Part shown: positions 1 through 9,137 of the stretch, in pieces
Layout of the letters: each line of letters starts with the position of its first letter
Numbering within the stretch: the first letter of the stretch is position 1
NCBI GenBank assembly: GCA_002717625.1
Contig: PBEF01000010.1
Coordinates: forward strand, 1 to 43,337
From: Fidelibacterota bacterium
Lineage (GTDB): Bacteria > Fidelibacterota > Marinisomatia > SCGC-AAA003-L08 > D37C17
Direction: 5' to 3'
DNA length: 43,337 nt
Position numbers and translations under genes: made by a program
The notes under the pieces: generated by a model
Database searches by the model: none
Told to the model about the DNA's origin: nothing
The model's input: only the letters and a program-made list of their open reading frames with translations

Positions 1-54
1 AGATTACAAAGCGGTTCTATGAGCATGACAAATAAAATGATATTACTTAAATAG
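1..54 (+). CDS. 3' end of a gene truncated by the window start, product unknown
   Basis: Reading frame 1 is open from the first base to a TAG at 52-54 and gives 17 residues ending NKMILLK. The strong intrinsic terminator that follows (91-120) fits the end of a rightward transcription unit. The fragment is too short to assign a family, and a chance open frame of this length is quite possible. Confidence 0.35.
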   Translation, partial: RLQSGSMSMTNKMILLK

Positions 55-90
55 TATTATACATAAAATAGTCTGAAATAATATATAAAG

Positions 91-120
91 CGGGGCTCTT
101 TTTGAGCCCCGTTTTTTTTT
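91..120 (+). terminator. Rho-independent terminator
   Basis: A perfect 8-bp GC-rich stem (CGGGGCTC at 91-98 with GAGCCCCG at 104-111) encloses a 5-T loop and is followed by nine T residues. It stands out in very AT-rich surroundings. It lies downstream of the truncated gene ending at 54 and separates it from the YqgE gene. Confidence 0.93.
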
Positions 121-174
121 ATATGAATTAAAAATTTATTTTATAATAATTCTCTTCTAGCTAAATTTTAACAC

Positions 175-723
175 ATGAAAATCAAAGATTTAAAAAATCA
201 TTTTTTAGTAGCAATGCCATCTATTACAGATCCAATCTTTAAAAAATCTTTAATTTTAATTTGTGATGATAATAAAGATGGAACAATGGGACTCATTGTT
301 AATAAACCTATTGAGATTGATGATGTATTATTAATGCAAAATCAAAATCTTTTACAAATACAAGATTCAAAAATATATTTTGGTGGTCCTGTAAATTTAC
401 ATGAGGGTTTTGTATTGCATGAACCTAACTATCATACAGAGCAAACAATTAATATATCAAATAGTTTATCATTAACATCAAATGATAAAGTGATTAATGA
501 TATTAATAAAAATAATGGTCCTGATAATTTTTTATTTACATTGGGTTATTCTGGATGGGATAAAAATCAGTTGAATAATGAAATTCAAAATGGAGATTGG
601 CTAATTGTTCCTGCAGATGTTGATTCAATTTTTAAAAAGAATGATGAAGAAAAATGGAATAGTTATTCATCTCTTTTAGGTTTTGATTTTAATGATTTAA
701 GCGGTCAATCTGGAACTGCTTAA
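175..723 (+). CDS. yqgE: YqgE/AlgH family protein (UPF0301, DUF179)
   Basis: The 182-residue product matches the YqgE/AlgH family in length and layout. The N-terminus has the family pattern of a retained hydrophobic segment, 'PSITDPIFKKSLILICD' followed by 'GTMGLIVNKP'; the middle carries 'IYFGGPV' and the C-terminal half 'LGYSGWDKNQLNNEI'. Family members are soluble single-domain proteins whose biochemical role is unsettled; AlgH was named for an effect on alginate regulation in Pseudomonas. No clear Shine-Dalgarno precedes the ATG. The gene is probably monocistronic: a terminator lies upstream, and the convergent tldE gene ends one base after its stop. Confidence 0.9.
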   Translation: MKIKDLKNHFLVAMPSITDPIFKKSLILICDDNKDGTMGLIVNKPIEIDDVLLMQNQNLLQIQDSKIYFGGPVNLHEGFVLHEPNYHTEQTINISNSLSLTSNDKVINDINKNNGPDNFLFTLGYSGWDKNQLNNEIQNGDWLIVPADVDSIFKKNDEEKWNSYSSLLGFDFNDLSGQSGTA

Positions 724-724
724 C

Positions 725-2047
725 TTATAAAGTAAGTGAAAAATTATTTAGAAGTATTCCTGGGCAATAATTCCCCCCAAAATTTCGACCATCATACGTA
801 CCTACATCTGGAATTAGTTGTTCAAAACTAGTTACAGAATTTAATTCATCACCAAAAATATTATATATAGTATCATCAAATCTCATATTTTCTATAGGAG
901 CTACAATATCACCATTCTCAACATAAAAACAGGCATATCTTGTCATTCCCGTAATTCTTCCTCCTAGTCTATCGCTCCAATTTAGATAATGTAGATTAGA
1001 TAAATATACTCCATTATTAATTGTTTTTAATATTTGATCTTCTTGTAGATTTCCTAATCCTACTCTTGGAGAACGCAAACTTTCTCCTTCTGATGCATAA
1101 TTAGTTTTTATTCCATATTCTTTTTCAGTTCGCGTACTTACTAACGTATTTTTTAAAGTTCCTTTCATAATTAAAGGAAGGTTTTCAGGAGCTATTTCAC
1201 CCTGACTATTAAATCTAGGGACCATCCCGCTTGAAAAATCCTCTTCTAAAGTAAAACAAGGCGATAGTTTAACATTTTCATTTCTCATTTTTAATAAAGC
1301 ACTATCTTTTTGTTGCAAAGAAGCTTCACTCATCCCACCCCAAGAGAACATATCTATAATATCAGAGACTCCGGCTGGAGCAATATACGTTTTATATTTT
1401 CCTGGATCTATTTTTATAGCATCTTTTTCCATTAAATTTAGTTTCTTTTTAGAAGATGTAATATAATTTTCATATTCTTTTTGATTCCAATGAGTTCCAG
1501 CAAAACAATCTTTAACCATTTTTTGATTTTTTGTTATTAATGAATAATCAAGAGAAAAAGTTTCTGTTTCAAACCAATGTGTTTGTCCTAATGAATTAGC
1601 AACTCCAGTATAAATTAATCCTGATGCCCATAGACCTGTTAAGTCTGTACCCTGCATAACTGGCATTAACATCTTTATTGAGTCTTCAAAGGGGATTAAT
1701 TCTCCTTTATGTTTTTCTTCTGAACAATTAGTTGTTTGAGGATAAACAATAAAGGGATCTTCAGGTACTTGGGTAATATCTAATCTAAGCTTGTTTAAAA
1801 TAGATTTTAATGTAGATTGATCCGTATCTAGTATTCCTGTAATTGTAGAACTATATGATACTTGTTTTTTGTTTGCAATTAATTGCATACTATAGGATAA
1901 ATCTTTTACAATACCTGTTTGTCTGATTTTTGAATTGTTTATTCTAATAAATTGACTGTTTTCTCCCCACATACTATTATTCAGTATTTCATCTTTAGTT
2001 AATAAAGAAAAAAGAAACTTATTAAGTTGATTAAAGTATTGATCCAT
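725..2047 (-). CDS. tldE: TldE/PmbA-like subunit of the TldD/TldE protease
   Basis: The 440-residue product resembles the TldD/PmbA superfamily (PF01523) but has no HExxxH zinc site, as expected for the TldE/PmbA partner. The C-terminal part carries family-like stretches such as 'EGESLRSPRVGLGNL' and 'GGRITGMTRYACFYVENG'. In other bacteria TldD and TldE form a heterodimeric metalloprotease that degrades or matures small unfolded peptides, including microcin B17, with catalysis on TldD. Its start codon lies two bases after the tldD stop, so the two are almost certainly co-transcribed and co-translated. The assignment as TldE rather than a second TldD rests on the missing metal motif and on the gene order. 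Confidence 0.85.
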   Translation of the reverse strand: MDQYFNQLNKFLFSLLTKDEILNNSMWGENSQFIRINNSKIRQTGIVKDLSYSMQLIANKKQVSYSSTITGILDTDQSTLKSILNKLRLDITQVPEDPFIVYPQTTNCSEEKHKGELIPFEDSIKMLMPVMQGTDLTGLWASGLIYTGVANSLGQTHWFETETFSLDYSLITKNQKMVKDCFAGTHWNQKEYENYITSSKKKLNLMEKDAIKIDPGKYKTYIAPAGVSDIIDMFSWGGMSEASLQQKDSALLKMRNENVKLSPCFTLEEDFSSGMVPRFNSQGEIAPENLPLIMKGTLKNTLVSTRTEKEYGIKTNYASEGESLRSPRVGLGNLQEDQILKTINNGVYLSNLHYLNWSDRLGGRITGMTRYACFYVENGDIVAPIENMRFDDTIYNIFGDELNSVTSFEQLIPDVGTYDGRNFGGNYCPGILLNNFSLTL

Positions 2048-2049
2048 TA

Positions 2050-3465
2050 TTAGGCTCCTCCAAATATTTCTATATTATTGAATAAACATGTAGGGGATGC
2101 ATGTCCTACCCTTACTCCTTGATTAGGCTCTCCTTTGCCACAATATGGTGTTCCATATACATCAAAAGTATCCTGATTCCCAACCATTTTTAAGCTATTC
2201 CAAAAAGGTGTTGAAACAGCGCGGTAATTAGGATTTTTAACAGTTTTTGTAATTTGACCATTCTCAATTAATTGTGCATATTCACAGCCAAATTGAAATT
2301 TATTTCTAAAATCATCTATTGACCATGATCTATTAGTTTGCATATATATTCCTTTTTCAACAGAGCTAATAATTTCATCAAAAGATGAATCTCCTGGTTC
2401 TAAATTAAGATTTGCCATTCTATCAATTGGAGCTCGATTCCATGAACAAGCTCTAAAATTTGCTACTCCATCTATATTAGATCTTTCTTGACTTTCAAGA
2501 CCTCCTAATCCTCGTAATAGAACCCCATCTTTAATAATAAATTCTTTAGTTGCCTTTAATCCGCTATCATCGAATCCATATGAAGCAAACTCTTCTGGTA
2601 TAGTTGGATCAAATGTAATATTCATTATATCAGAACCATATTTTAGTTTTCCAAAATCTTCTAAATTAACAAAGCTCCATCCTGCATAATTTCTTTCATC
2701 TCCTAATATTCTATCTACCTCCAGAGCATGTCCAATGCTTTCATGGATTTGTAATAACATTTGATCAGAATGTAAAACTAAATCCATTTTTTCAGTAGGG
2801 CATTCATCAGCAGAAAGCAATTCTACAGCATCTTTGCAAATAGTTTCACATTTCGATAAAACTCTTTCTTGTTCAAAAACCTCCATTCCTGCTTGCATGC
2901 ATTGGTCAGTATATGATCGACTTTGAACAATGTTTCCATCTTGTGCAATTGCCCTAAATCCTGGACCTACATACATAAAATTTTGTGAAAATTCACTTCC
3001 ATTAGTTGATATGAAATTCATTTCCATATCAACTATACGAGCCATTGATATTGCAGAAACAATTTTTTTAGATCCTCTTAGAACTTTATTAGAGTTTATT
3101 AATGTCTCCATTAATTCATCTAATGGAATATTCTTTTTTTGGTAAGGAGATTGATATTTTCCTACTGATTTTGGACGTACACTTTTTGTAAATGGATATA
3201 GAGAATATTTTGAAGCATTTAGTGCTTGTGTATAAGCATTTTTTGCTGCTTGATTTATAGCATCATAGCTCATATTATTAGTTGCAAAATATCCAAATTG
3301 ACCATTTACTAATACTTCTACCATAATTCCATGATCAAGAACTGTATTGTTAGATTCAGGATTTAAATCTCTTATTATTCTATATGTTGTAGATTCTTTA
3401 ACTTCTCTTAATCCTATCCAATCTGCTTGAATATTAATATTTTCTAATGCTTTCTTTAAATTCAT
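2050..3465 (-). CDS. tldD: TldD-like zinc metalloprotease, catalytic subunit
   Basis: This is the catalytic partner of the downstream tldE. The zinc motif HExxxH is seen as 'HESIGHALEVDRILGDE' near residues 241-246 with the start chosen here. The C-terminal half has the typical 'RVGHASPTCLFNN' type ending. I start at the ATG at 3465, giving 471 residues. An in-frame TTG at 3513 would add 16 residues rich in I, K and S that look like untranslated DNA, and 471 is closer to the family's usual length of about 480. The gene is divergent from the opp operon at 3578, so 3466-3577 should hold both promoters. Known role: processing and turnover of small peptides in the cytosol. Confidence 0.9.
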   Translation of the reverse strand: MNLKKALENINIQADWIGLREVKESTTYRIIRDLNPESNNTVLDHGIMVEVLVNGQFGYFATNNMSYDAINQAAKNAYTQALNASKYSLYPFTKSVRPKSVGKYQSPYQKKNIPLDELMETLINSNKVLRGSKKIVSAISMARIVDMEMNFISTNGSEFSQNFMYVGPGFRAIAQDGNIVQSRSYTDQCMQAGMEVFEQERVLSKCETICKDAVELLSADECPTEKMDLVLHSDQMLLQIHESIGHALEVDRILGDERNYAGWSFVNLEDFGKLKYGSDIMNITFDPTIPEEFASYGFDDSGLKATKEFIIKDGVLLRGLGGLESQERSNIDGVANFRACSWNRAPIDRMANLNLEPGDSSFDEIISSVEKGIYMQTNRSWSIDDFRNKFQFGCEYAQLIENGQITKTVKNPNYRAVSTPFWNSLKMVGNQDTFDVYGTPYCGKGEPNQGVRVGHASPTCLFNNIEIFGGA

Positions 3466-3577
3466 AATTTTACCATATATTTTTTTTATAGAGGCTGAAG
3501 TCAAAATTAGCAAATATTACTCAGAAAAATAAATTATAAATCATAAATTTTGAAATAATTTTAAAGCAGAGGAATTT

Positions 3578-5482
3578 ATGGTATATTTATATATTGCAAT
3601 GATTTTTATATTTTTTGGATGTGATTCAATAGGAAATAAAAAAATCTATAAGTCTTTTGATATTATTGATGGTGAGCTTTCAGCTCAGAATCAATTAGAT
3701 GATTCAAGATGGGTCGGTGGTCCTGGTTTTGAAGAAATAGCAGAGCTTATTAGCTGGAATACTAATAATAATATTAATATTATTGGTTCAGCTAATGCAA
3801 TAAAGGGTGATACGTTAACATTTTTAGCGGGAGATGTTTTCCCTAATACTTTAAGAGCATTTGGTAAAGAAACACGTTCTCAATTAAATGGTGTGATTGA
3901 GGATATGGTTTATGAAAATTTATTAAATTTTGATTCAGAGACATTTAAGCTTGAACCAGAATTGGCTACACATTGGAGAGTTCTTGATGATTCTATGACT
4001 TTTTTATTTAGGATTAATCCAAATGCAAAATTTTCAGATGGAAAAGAGGTTACAGCAAAAGATGTTGTTGCTACGTATGATATTTTAATTGATGAGGGAC
4101 ATGGCGACCCTAATGTTTATACATATTGGAGAGATAAGTTTGAAAGACCTGTTGCAGAAAGTAAGTATATTGTTAGCGTTAAATCTAAGAAAAAGGAATG
4201 GCGTAATTTATATAGTTTCGCAAGTTTATATGTTTATCCATCATATTATTTAGAAAAAATAGATGGTGCTACATATATAGAAAAATATCAATTTGAATTA
4301 ATGCCTGGTTCAGGTCCTTATATGTTAAACACTGATCGTACAACACAGGAAAATAATGGTTTGGTAGTATTAGATAGAAGAAGTGACTATTGGGCAGAAA
4401 ATGCACCAAGAAATACAGGATTATGGAATTTTGATACTGTAGAATTTATTTTTATTAATGATGAGACACAAGAGGTCGAGCGTTTTTTTGCAGGAGATTA
4501 TGATACATATAGTGTAGGCCGTGCACAATGGTGGAGTGAGCGCTTTACAGCATCTGAATATCCTCAAATTCAAAGAGGTCTTATTCAGAGAAAAAAATAT
4601 ATTAATTTTGCCCCTGCAGGAGTTGGTGGTATAGCTTTTAATACTCTAGAAGAACCTTTTTCTGATATTAGAGTAAGAGAAGCCTTTTGTCATCTATGGG
4701 ATGTTGATAAATTAATGGATAAGTTATTTTTCAATGAATATGTTAGAAAAAATTCTTATTATCCAAGAAGTAAGTATGAACATCCTGATAATCCTATACA
4801 AGATTATAATCCTGATTATGCTTTAGAATTACTTAATCAAGCAGGTTGGACAAAAAAACAAGGAGATACATGGCTTACTAATCAAGATGGGAAGATATTT
4901 GAAATTGAGGAATTCCATATTTACAAAGGATGGGATAGAATTTTAAATTATTTTGTTCAAGACTTGGAGGCTATAGGTATAAAATTAAATCTTGTTGTAA
5001 TTCAAAACCCATTTGAAATGGCTATGAATCGTAAATTTAAAATTTATAATGGTGGCTGGGTAGGTTCTTTATTACCTAGCCCTGAAGGGATGCTACACTC
5101 TAAATATTCAGAAAAATTAGATGTGACTAATATAACTGGTATGGCAAATCCTGAGATAGATAAGTTAATAGAAGACTATAATATGAATTGGAATATGGAT
5201 GAAAGAATTAAAATTCTTCAAACAATTGATAGTCTTGCAACGCGTGAATTCCATTGGATTTTTAGCTGGGCAGCTCCCTATGGATATAGATGCCTTAATT
5301 GGGATAAATTTGGTATTCCTGAAAATGGAGTTGGCTATTCAGGAGGATGGCTTGCTCCGATTAGTATGTGGTGGATAGATCCTGATAAAAAGAATAAATT
5401 AAATCAAGTAATCAATGATGAAAACCTTAATCTTCCTATTACAGAGGAAGTTATTGATTATTGGAATAATCTTACAAAATAA
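3578..5482 (+). CDS. oppA: Oligopeptide ABC transporter substrate-binding lipoprotein (SBP family 5)
   Basis: The 634-residue product belongs to the extracellular solute-binding family 5 (OppA/DppA/nickel type, PF00496). A short signal peptide ends in a lipobox with Cys15 ('FIFFGCDS'), so it should be a lipoprotein. Family features include 'SDGKEVTAKDVVATYDIL', 'MPGSGPYML' and 'FSDIRVREAFCHLWDVDKL'. It is longer than typical OppA (about 540 residues), with extra sequence before the first conserved block. AGAGGA lies four bases upstream of the ATG. It is the first gene of a five-gene importer, and permease oppB follows after a six-base gap. Peptides are the likely cargo given the nearby peptidases, but family 5 also binds nickel, sugars and other solutes. 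Confidence 0.93.
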   Translation: MVYLYIAMIFIFFGCDSIGNKKIYKSFDIIDGELSAQNQLDDSRWVGGPGFEEIAELISWNTNNNINIIGSANAIKGDTLTFLAGDVFPNTLRAFGKETRSQLNGVIEDMVYENLLNFDSETFKLEPELATHWRVLDDSMTFLFRINPNAKFSDGKEVTAKDVVATYDILIDEGHGDPNVYTYWRDKFERPVAESKYIVSVKSKKKEWRNLYSFASLYVYPSYYLEKIDGATYIEKYQFELMPGSGPYMLNTDRTTQENNGLVVLDRRSDYWAENAPRNTGLWNFDTVEFIFINDETQEVERFFAGDYDTYSVGRAQWWSERFTASEYPQIQRGLIQRKKYINFAPAGVGGIAFNTLEEPFSDIRVREAFCHLWDVDKLMDKLFFNEYVRKNSYYPRSKYEHPDNPIQDYNPDYALELLNQAGWTKKQGDTWLTNQDGKIFEIEEFHIYKGWDRILNYFVQDLEAIGIKLNLVVIQNPFEMAMNRKFKIYNGGWVGSLLPSPEGMLHSKYSEKLDVTNITGMANPEIDKLIEDYNMNWNMDERIKILQTIDSLATREFHWIFSWAAPYGYRCLNWDKFGIPENGVGYSGGWLAPISMWWIDPDKKNKLNQVINDENLNLPITEEVIDYWNNLTK

Positions 5483-5488
5483 TAAGTA

Positions 5489-6886
5489 ATGTTTGAATAT
5501 ACAATACGTAGAATACTTTTAATGATTCCAACTGGTCTTGGAATTACTTTTATGGTGTTTTTTATCTTACAAGTTGCTCCTGATGGTCCGTTTGAACGTG
5601 CGGTTAAGCAAATTAAACAGGCTAATATGGGTGTTGGAGAAAGTGGTATGAGCTTATCAAGCGATGTAACAGGAGACAGTTCTGAATTAACTCCAGAATT
5701 ACTTGAAAAATTACGTATGCAATATGGTTTAGATAAGCCGATTTTTGTTCGATATTTAATTTGGCTTGGAATTTATCCAAAAGAGTCACAGAGTAAAATT
5801 ATTCCAATAAATACATCTTTTAGAGAATCAGTTGATGCTATAAAATTTAATACTTACAAAGAATATCTTCTTCAAAAGCATGTTAAAGTAGTAAAAGATG
5901 ATAGTAATCAATTATTGGTTATTGAAACGGGAGTAGGGTTAGAATTTGAATTACCTGATATCTTAAATTCTTCTTTAAAAGAAGATTTTGATAATCAAAA
6001 ATATTTTTTATTTAAACAGAATTATAAGGAATTACCATCTCAAAATTTAATTAAAACATGGTATCATTCAGATTGGGATATTAAAAGTTTTGATCAAGAA
6101 AGTGGATTAATTACCTTAGTTAAAACACAATTTAAAGGTATTATGCAGGGGTATCTTGGATATTCAGAAAAAAAAGGTAAAGATGTTAGTACTCTTATTT
6201 CAGAAAGACTGCATATTTCAGCATTTTTTGGATTAACAAGTTTAATTTTGGGCTATTTAATTTGTATTCCACTTGGAATATGGAAAGCGATTAAAAACGG
6301 AAGTCGTTTTGATGTTGTTTCTAGTATTGTAGTTTTTATTGGATATTCTATTCCGGGCTATATACTTGGTATAGTTTTACTTGTTTATTTTGGAGGAGAC
6401 TATTTTCCTTTGCATGGTTGGAGATCCCCCAATTTTGAAGAATTAACTTTAATAGGAAAAATTAAAGATCAACTCCATCATGCTTTTTTACCTATTATTT
6501 GTTGGATGATAGGTTCATTTGCAACATTAACTGTATTAATGAAAAATTCTCTTTTAGAAAATTTAAGTCAAGATTATGTAAGAACAGCTTTTGCAAAGGG
6601 ACTTTCTGAAAGACGAGTTATATTTTACCATGCAGTTAGAAATTCTCTTATTCCTTTAGCTACAGGTATTGGTAGTATTATTGGAGTTCTGCTTGCAGGT
6701 TCTTATTTGTTAGAAAAAACTTTTGGAATTGATGGAATAGGTCTTCTCTCATTTTACGCATTAATTGATCGAGATTATGATATTATGATGGGTTTTTTAG
6801 CTATTTCAGTTACTATTAGATTAGTTGGTAATTTAATATCTGATTTAACATACGCTCTAGTAGACCCAAGGATAAGGTTTAAATAA
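5489..6886 (+). CDS. oppB: Oligopeptide ABC transporter permease OppB, with enlarged periplasmic loop
   Basis: An inner-membrane permease of the binding-protein-dependent transport family. TM1 (about residues 8-30) is followed by 'YGLDKPIFVRYL', and the second conserved block 'GYLGYSEKKGKDVSTLISERL' begins near residue 217. The EAA coupling loop is seen as 'DYVRTAFAKGLSERRVIFYH'. At 465 residues it is about 150 longer than standard OppB. The excess is mostly one segment of roughly 115 residues (about 97-213) between two blocks that are nearly adjacent in ordinary OppB, so it should face the periplasm. The TAA stop shares its last base with the ATG of oppC (TAATG), implying translational coupling. 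Confidence 0.93.
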   Translation: MFEYTIRRILLMIPTGLGITFMVFFILQVAPDGPFERAVKQIKQANMGVGESGMSLSSDVTGDSSELTPELLEKLRMQYGLDKPIFVRYLIWLGIYPKESQSKIIPINTSFRESVDAIKFNTYKEYLLQKHVKVVKDDSNQLLVIETGVGLEFELPDILNSSLKEDFDNQKYFLFKQNYKELPSQNLIKTWYHSDWDIKSFDQESGLITLVKTQFKGIMQGYLGYSEKKGKDVSTLISERLHISAFFGLTSLILGYLICIPLGIWKAIKNGSRFDVVSSIVVFIGYSIPGYILGIVLLVYFGGDYFPLHGWRSPNFEELTLIGKIKDQLHHAFLPIICWMIGSFATLTVLMKNSLLENLSQDYVRTAFAKGLSERRVIFYHAVRNSLIPLATGIGSIIGVLLAGSYLLEKTFGIDGIGLLSFYALIDRDYDIMMGFLAISVTIRLVGNLISDLTYALVDPRIRFK

Positions 6887-8145
6887 TGAATAGTACAGTT
6901 AAAAAATCAGATTCAATTTTTAGAAAAAGAATCAAAAAATTTAAGAGTATAAAACGAGCTTATTACTCTATATTGATTTTATTAGCATGTTATATATTCT
7001 CTTTAGCAGCTAATTTTTTTGTAAATAGTACAGCTTTGTGTATTGGATATACAAATAATATTTATGATTTTGGAGAAGAGTATGTTGATTTAAATAATAA
7101 TAAACAATGGGATGAAGGAGAGTCTCATAAGGATAAGCGTCGTTATTATTATCCTTTATTTAAAAAAATATTTCAAAATTCAGAATATGAAGCTAAATTT
7201 TTTGGCCAAGAATACATTAAAGGTAAAAAAAAATATGGAAAGCCTCATTATAGATTATTAAAGCAACAATTTGATAATAATAATAATGGTGATTTTGTAA
7301 TTATGCCCTTATATCCGTATGATCCTTATGAAGAGGTTTTATCTGAATTAGATGAAGAATTTACAGATAAAAATAGTAATGGTTTATGGGATGAAGGAGA
7401 GCCTTTTATAGATAATAATAATAATGGTATTCAAGATGAATATCGTCCCCCTACTAGTCCAGATCAATACCATATAATGGGTACGGATAATCAAGGTAGA
7501 GATGTCTTATCTCGAATTATATATGGATTTAAAATATCAATTACATTTTCATTAACTGTTGTCTTTTTATCTTATTTTATAGGAGTTATTATAGGAGCTT
7601 CTCTTGGATATTTTGGTGGAAAATTAGATTTATATGGATTAAGATTTATAGAAATTTATGCCTCAATTCCTTTTTTATTTATTGTAATGATGCTAGCTAG
7701 CTTTATGAGACCTTCTATATTTATTTTAGCAGCATTATTAACTATTTTTAGCTGGGTTGGAATTTGCTATTATGTAAGAGGAGAATTTTATAGAGAAAAA
7801 TCTAAGGATTATGTGTCTGCGGCAATTGCAATGGGACAAAGTCATTGGAATGTTATGTTTAAGCATATTTTACCTAATTCTTTAACTCCTATTATTACAT
7901 ATGCTCCATTTGCTATTATGGGGAATATTACATATTTAGTAGCATTAGATTATCTAGGTTTTGGGTTACAGCCTCCTACTCCTAGTTGGGGAGAATTAAT
8001 TAATCAAGCTGCAGGTAATTTACAAAATTGGCATCTTGTTGTATTCCCCTTAATAATTTTAGCAATAACATTATTTTTAATCACTTTAATTAGCGAAGGA
8101 TTTAGAGCTGCTTTTGATCCAAAAGTACACTCGAGATTACGATAA
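6886..8145 (+). CDS. oppC: Oligopeptide ABC transporter permease OppC with D-x-N-x-N-G repeat insert
   Basis: Partner permease to OppB. TM1 spans about residues 26-46. The family signature before TM2 is 'HIMGTDNQGRDVLSRIIYG' (about 196-214), and the EAA loop is 'DYVSAAIAMGQSHWNVMFKH'. Length is 419 against about 300 for typical OppC. The extra roughly 110 residues lie between TM1 and the GTDxxGRD block, so outside the membrane. They contain acidic Asp/Asn loops resembling calcium-binding motifs: 'DLNNNKQWDEGE' (68-79), 'DNNNNGD' (130-136), 'DKNSNGLWDEGE' (161-172) and 'DNNNNGIQDE' (176-185). Calcium binding is an inference from the pattern. The stop is directly followed by the ATG of oppD. 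Confidence 0.92.
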   Translation: MNSTVKKSDSIFRKRIKKFKSIKRAYYSILILLACYIFSLAANFFVNSTALCIGYTNNIYDFGEEYVDLNNNKQWDEGESHKDKRRYYYPLFKKIFQNSEYEAKFFGQEYIKGKKKYGKPHYRLLKQQFDNNNNGDFVIMPLYPYDPYEEVLSELDEEFTDKNSNGLWDEGEPFIDNNNNGIQDEYRPPTSPDQYHIMGTDNQGRDVLSRIIYGFKISITFSLTVVFLSYFIGVIIGASLGYFGGKLDLYGLRFIEIYASIPFLFIVMMLASFMRPSIFILAALLTIFSWVGICYYVRGEFYREKSKDYVSAAIAMGQSHWNVMFKHILPNSLTPIITYAPFAIMGNITYLVALDYLGFGLQPPTPSWGELINQAAGNLQNWHLVVFPLIILAITLFLITLISEGFRAAFDPKVHSRLR

Positions 8146-9132
8146 ATGAAAAAAGAAAAATTAATAGAAATTAAAAATTTAAAAACATATTTTTATACTG
8201 AGGAGGGAGTAGCTAAAGCTGTAGATGGTGTATCTTTTGATATTTATAAAGGAGAAGTGCTTGGAATAGTTGGAGAATCTGGATCTGGAAAATCTGTAAC
8301 TTCGTTATCTATAAATAGATTAATTCCTAATCCACCTGGAGAAATAGTAAATGGAGAAATTATTTATAAAGGAGTTGATTTATTAAATTTATCTTATGAA
8401 GAAATGAGAAATTATAGAGGGCAAGATATTGCTATGATTTTTCAAGAACCTATGACTTCATTAAATCCAGTTCTAACTATTAAAGTACAAATGAATGAAA
8501 TACTTAAGAGACATTATAATATGTCAGATGAACAAGCAACATCTAAAAGTATTGAACTTTTAGAAGCTGTTGGTATTCCTGAACCAGAAAAACGTATTTA
8601 TGAATATCCTCATCAGTTTTCAGGAGGGATGAGGCAGAGAGTTATGATTGCAATGGCATTACAGTGCAATCCATCTTTATTAATTGCAGATGAGCCTACA
8701 ACAGCATTGGATGTTACAATACAAGCCCAAATTTTAGATTTAATGATGGATTTGAAAGATAAAAGAGATGATGCTGCAATACTGCTTATTACACATGACC
8801 TTGCAGTAGTTGCAGAGACATGTGATAGAGTGATTGTTATGTATGGAGGAAAGATTCAAGAAATTGCACCAATTGATGAATTATTTGATAACCCTTTACA
8901 TCCTTATACTAAGGCTTTAATGAATTCAATTCCTAAAATGGATCAAAAGGAAAAAAGATTAAAAGCTCTTAAAGGAATGGTTCCTTCATTATTAAATATG
9001 GGTGATGGTTGTAAACTATGTTCTAGATTTGATCCTCAAGATTGTGCATGTGGAGGTACGAAAGAAGAACCTGAATTATATGAAATTTCAAAAGATCACT
9101 TTGTTAGATGTAATCCAATTATTTTTAAATAA
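8146..9132 (+). CDS. oppD: Oligopeptide ABC transporter ATP-binding protein OppD
   Basis: A 328-residue ATPase of the Opp/Dpp importer. Walker A is GESGSGKS at 43-50, the ABC signature is 'FSGGMRQR', Walker B is 'LLIADEPTTALD', and the switch His is in 'LLITHDLA'. A C-terminal oligopeptide-transporter extension contains a cysteine group (CKLC, CAC and a later C within about residues 287-325). In OppD of other bacteria this region is Cys-rich and can hold an Fe-S cluster; here four or more Cys are present, so a cluster is possible but not shown. It follows oppC with no gap and precedes oppF by five bases. Confidence 0.94.
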   Translation: MKKEKLIEIKNLKTYFYTEEGVAKAVDGVSFDIYKGEVLGIVGESGSGKSVTSLSINRLIPNPPGEIVNGEIIYKGVDLLNLSYEEMRNYRGQDIAMIFQEPMTSLNPVLTIKVQMNEILKRHYNMSDEQATSKSIELLEAVGIPEPEKRIYEYPHQFSGGMRQRVMIAMALQCNPSLLIADEPTTALDVTIQAQILDLMMDLKDKRDDAAILLITHDLAVVAETCDRVIVMYGGKIQEIAPIDELFDNPLHPYTKALMNSIPKMDQKEKRLKALKGMVPSLLNMGDGCKLCSRFDPQDCACGGTKEEPELYEISKDHFVRCNPIIFK

Positions 9133-9137
9133 ATATT

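Noticed and set aside
2930-3145. 71-codon open frame on the plus strand inside tldD
   Set aside because: It is fully antisense to a well-conserved gene, with no ribosome site and no recognisable product.
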